From Adineta steineri (taxonomy: Eukaryota; Rotifera; Eurotatoria; Adinetida; Adinetidae), in the NCBI GenBank assembly GCA_905250115.1, contig CAJNOI010000013.1, forward strand, positions 669,788 to 733,787: a stretch of DNA of 64,000 bases, in the 5' to 3' direction. A program made the position numbers and the translations under genes. This document shows positions 61,467 to 64,000 of the stretch, piece by piece (positions within the stretch are counted from its first letter, which is position 1; each line of letters begins with the position of its first letter). Under the pieces are notes generated by a model, which ran no database searches, was not told the origin of the DNA, and worked only from the letters and a program-made list of their open reading frames with translations.

Positions 61467-61738
61467 GTAGACCATTCTTTAGTTACACAGCATAAAAGTA
61501 AACCATAATAACTTTAATTCTTCGTGGACCCCTCTGATATTACCTTTTTCTATTGACGTAACTATAGTCCAGTAACTGTAACAGCAACTGTTGATGTACT
61601 CAACCTTATTTTCTTATACGATAAGGAGAAAAAACCCATAAACTTTCTTTATCTGTTCTTTTTTTTACTTGCATATTGAAAAAACGAGTTGAATGATAGT
61701 TTCATTTTTTAGAGAAAAAGATAAAAGCTTGCGATTAC

Positions 61739-61902
61739 GGGTGTGGATGGGTATGGGTGAGTATGAGTATCAGTATTACACGCATCACATATTCACACAC
61801 ATCCACCCACAGTTTCACTCACACCCACACCCACATACACACCCACACACACACACACACACACCCACCCACACACACCACACCCACACCCACACCCACC
61901 CT
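61739..61902 (+). repeat. telomere-like tract 5: G-rich then long C-rich
   Basis: GGGTGTGGATGGGTATGGGTG is followed by a spacer with CGCATCACATA and then about 110 bases of CCCACA/CACA repeats ending CCCACACCCACACCCACCC. The open frame of Thr/His/Pro across it is a shadow of the repeat. Confidence 0.9.
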
Positions 61903-62241
61903 AACTGTTATGTTTTAAATAAATGTATTACATAATTAAAAAAGTCTAGTTTTAAAAAAGTTCAATTCATAAAAAAATATTCATTCAATGGATATTGATC
62001 GCGGGACAAATATACATGGCCACACATCTACATGTTGGCATCAATATTCTGTCTTTTCTCAATCACTAATCAAAATCGAATCAACTCATGTTACAGGCGT
62101 TGCTTCAACCTTATTTTCTGTTTATATACTATATCAATAATTGATCTTCATGAGGTATTGAAACTACCATCTCTATCAGAAAAATTTGAGAAAAGCTTTA
62201 AAAAAGAATGAAAAATATGCAACTATATGAACAAGATATGC

Positions 62242-62299
62242 TGGATGGGTGTGGGTATTATTTTCAGTCGACACCCATATCGACACCCTCACCCACACC
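62242..62299 (+). repeat. telomere-like tract 6: G-rich then C-rich
   Basis: GGATGGGTGTGGGT, then ATTATTTTCAGTCG, then ACACCCATATCGACACCC and TCACCCACACC. Confidence 0.8.
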
Positions 62300-62493
62300 T
62301 GTTGGATGGCTACTTATCTTCGAACATTCGATCAACTAAAAATCATATTCTCATTAATGAAGAAATTATCAATAAAACGTTTTTTTACTTGTTTATTTAT
62401 TATATTTATATAGATAATTTCAGTGTCTGTTTTTTTTCTCTTCCTAAATAATTTCCATAGATAGTAAATTATACATGTGCAATAAGTAGTTCA

Positions 62494-63094
62494 TCATCTT
62501 GAAACATAATCGATAGTAGATTTGTTTTTGAGTGAATGCATTTTTTTCCGATTTTGCACTGATTCAGAAACATCCGTCTAAAAACACATAAAATCTTATT
62601 TTATTCATAATTTTATCACAGAACTCACCGGAAATGTACTAGTATATTCATCAAAAGGAATAAAATGTGCACTAAAATTCATGATAAGATGATTTTTTTG
62701 TTGTAATTTGTGACAATGCACACGAAGCGATATTTAAAGCTGGAGAAGTCTCAATGGACGCTTCGTCAAGATTAAATCTGTATTGATATTTTGATAAATG
62801 ATACCATACTATCGAACACTTGGTTGACATTGTTGGCAGATTTTCTTTGAGAGAGAATGAATTTAACAAGAGATATTCGTCGTAATCTTTGTCTAATTGA
62901 TAATTAGTTCATTAACGTTCACGTCAAAATTGATATATGTAAAAATGTAAAACATTCACAATAAATCGATTAACATCGCTTTTTTTGACAAAATCCATTC
63001 AAAACCAGATGATTTTGTTTTTGATTGTTTACCTAGAGGATTCTTCTGATATAAAAATTGAGATGCTGAAGTAGATTGTTTACCAATTAATGAT
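62494..63094 (-). pseudogene. possible small multi-exon gene or relic (unknown)
   Basis: Several minus-strand open pieces are bounded by good splice-like sites: an acceptor before 63094, an acceptor CAATTAG near 62904, a 54-base intron candidate near 62733-62680, a CCG|GTGAGT donor near 62629 and an acceptor near 62583, ending in a TGA at 62494. Encoded pieces include SLIGKQSTSASQFLYQKNPL, NLDEASIETSPALNIAS and FIPFDEYTSTFP. The phase between the first two pieces does not close cleanly and two frames of the second piece are both open. I recognise no family. It may be a decayed gene. Confidence 0.25.
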
Positions 63095-63436
63095 CTAAAT
63101 AAAATGATATAATTTGATATTAAATTCCAAACAATATAAAAGCTCATAAAGAAAAATAAAAAGACTACTATTTATTTTATTTGCTAAACCTGTTCCTTCA
63201 GTAGAAGTTATTTAATAATTTAATCTGCTCTTCTTTGCGTCGGACAGGTAATATTCAAGAGTACTGTGTTCTTAATCGATCACAAATATTTTAATCATCT
63301 ACACTCTAAAAAATATTCGGTATTTGTTACTATCGGAAATTCTCTCCGGATTTCCGAAGACTCGGAAACACCTAAGAAAAGGTTTTGGATGACTCGGAAA
63401 CTCAGAGAAAGTTGCCGAGACCCTCTCATTGGTTGA

Positions 63437-63496
63437 GCGAGCGACCACGTAATATTCAAACACTTGTAAATATTCGAATATTACGTGATCACTCGC
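63437..63496. repeat. 60-bp hairpin with 21-base arms
   Basis: The arm GCGAGCGACCACGTAATATTC (first 20 bases at 63437-63456) pairs with 63476-63496, with two mismatches and an 18-base loop. No element boundary is visible. Confidence 0.8.
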
Positions 63497-63764
63497 CCAA
63501 GCACGAGAAGGGTCCTGGCTACGCAACTAATAGAAACTACTGAATAGTGTTTGTGTCTCAATCCCACTATTGATAAGACATTATGTAATGAAAAATTCAA
63601 AAAATGACCATGATTACATAATAAACCAATTTGTATAGTGGATTTTATTACAAAATGTAAACATAAATAAAGCATCTTGACAATTTTATGATATATCTTC
63701 ATCTTATAATGACCGAGCTGTAAAAGTTTTAACTTCTTTATGTAACTATTAATCATTTTCATCT

Positions 63765-63826
63765 TGTGTATGTGTATGTGTGATATTGGTTTGGTTGCGA
63801 GTCAACCTTAATACCTACACCCAACA
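63765..63826 (+). repeat. weak telomere-like tract 7
   Basis: GTGTATGTGTATGTGTG and TTGGTTTGG are followed by CCTACACCCAACAAC. The same G-then-C layout holds, but exact TGTGGG units are absent. Confidence 0.35.
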
Positions 63827-64000
63827 ACAAACTGAAGCGTATTGCTCTTTAATCATGGATGAAAGGGCTAAAACTTTTGAATGAAGAAACAGTTTCAAGG
63901 TTTCAATTGTCACCTTATTTTTGCTAAATTCAAAGTCAATGTTAAAGACAAGTTTTATCGATTAGAATTTCCATAGATGGTTCATATCTGCACTATTAAA

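Noticed and set aside
61693..61935. 80-residue Thr/His/Pro-rich frame
   Set aside because: It is the telomere-like CCCACA repeat translated in one frame.
63299..63762. Overlapping minus-strand frames of 75 and 93 residues
   Set aside because: One spans the hairpin at 63437-63496 and repeated CTCGGAAAC motifs. Neither has a recognisable domain.
1..64000. CRISPR arrays, bacterial operons, riboswitches and rRNA genes
   Set aside because: No regular spacer-repeat arrays, ribosome-binding-site spacing or rRNA-like conserved blocks were seen. The gene structures are eukaryotic.

Overview
This window reads as nuclear DNA of a bdelloid rotifer (an Adineta- or Rotaria-like genome). I infer this from strong AT richness, compact genes split by many short GT-AG introns (mostly about 50-60 bases), animal-specific regulators (a twist-type bHLH with its WR box, a homeobox gene, ATF6, EPAC, a GnRH-like receptor), and G-rich tracts built from TGTGGG, the telomeric repeat reported for Adineta. 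No bacterial operon structure is present. One 100-N gap shows the record is a scaffold.

Positions 1-42.5 kb are ordinary gene-dense animal euchromatin. In order: the 3' end of a membrane-protein gene (+); a giant Pro/Cys-rich repeat protein and a second Pro/Gln-rich protein (both -); a SNAP-25-family Q-SNARE (+); SmD1 (+); a PRD-like homeobox gene (+); a GnRH/AKH/corazonin-like receptor (-); a roughly 5 kb divergent intergenic stretch; EPAC/RAPGEF4 (+); twist (-); a cytosolic carboxypeptidase (tubulin deglutamylase type, -); a small coiled-coil protein (-); transaldolase (-); and ATF6 (-). I rebuilt exon-intron structures by eye, and the summed exon lengths close in frame for all the main multi-exon genes except one ambiguous junction in EPAC.

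From about 43 kb to the end the character changes to what looks like a subtelomeric, accessory region. It has few genes, many inverted-repeat elements and gene relics. The genes are a bacterial-type CmcI-like SAM methyltransferase with an animal-style intron and signal anchor, an intronless GT61-type glycosyltransferase, and a GT77-type glycosyltransferase. The methyltransferase and GT61 genes lie between two long inverted-repeat arms (44.0-45.4 kb and 51.1-53.1 kb) whose inner ends are telomere-like tracts. At least six short tracts share one layout: TGTGGG-like repeats followed after a short spacer by CCCACA-like repeats, a head-to-head arrangement like a telomere fusion or a hairpin.

Non-autonomous DNA transposons are legible from terminal inverted repeats and target-site duplications. 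The clearest case is nested: one hAT-like element sits at the 5' splice site of the GT77 gene and carries a younger 398-bp element with an 8-bp duplication, while a related copy at 28.9 kb preserves the empty site. Functionally, the left half is housekeeping, signalling and developmental genes, and the right half is glycan or small-molecule modification genes of possible foreign origin embedded in repeats.
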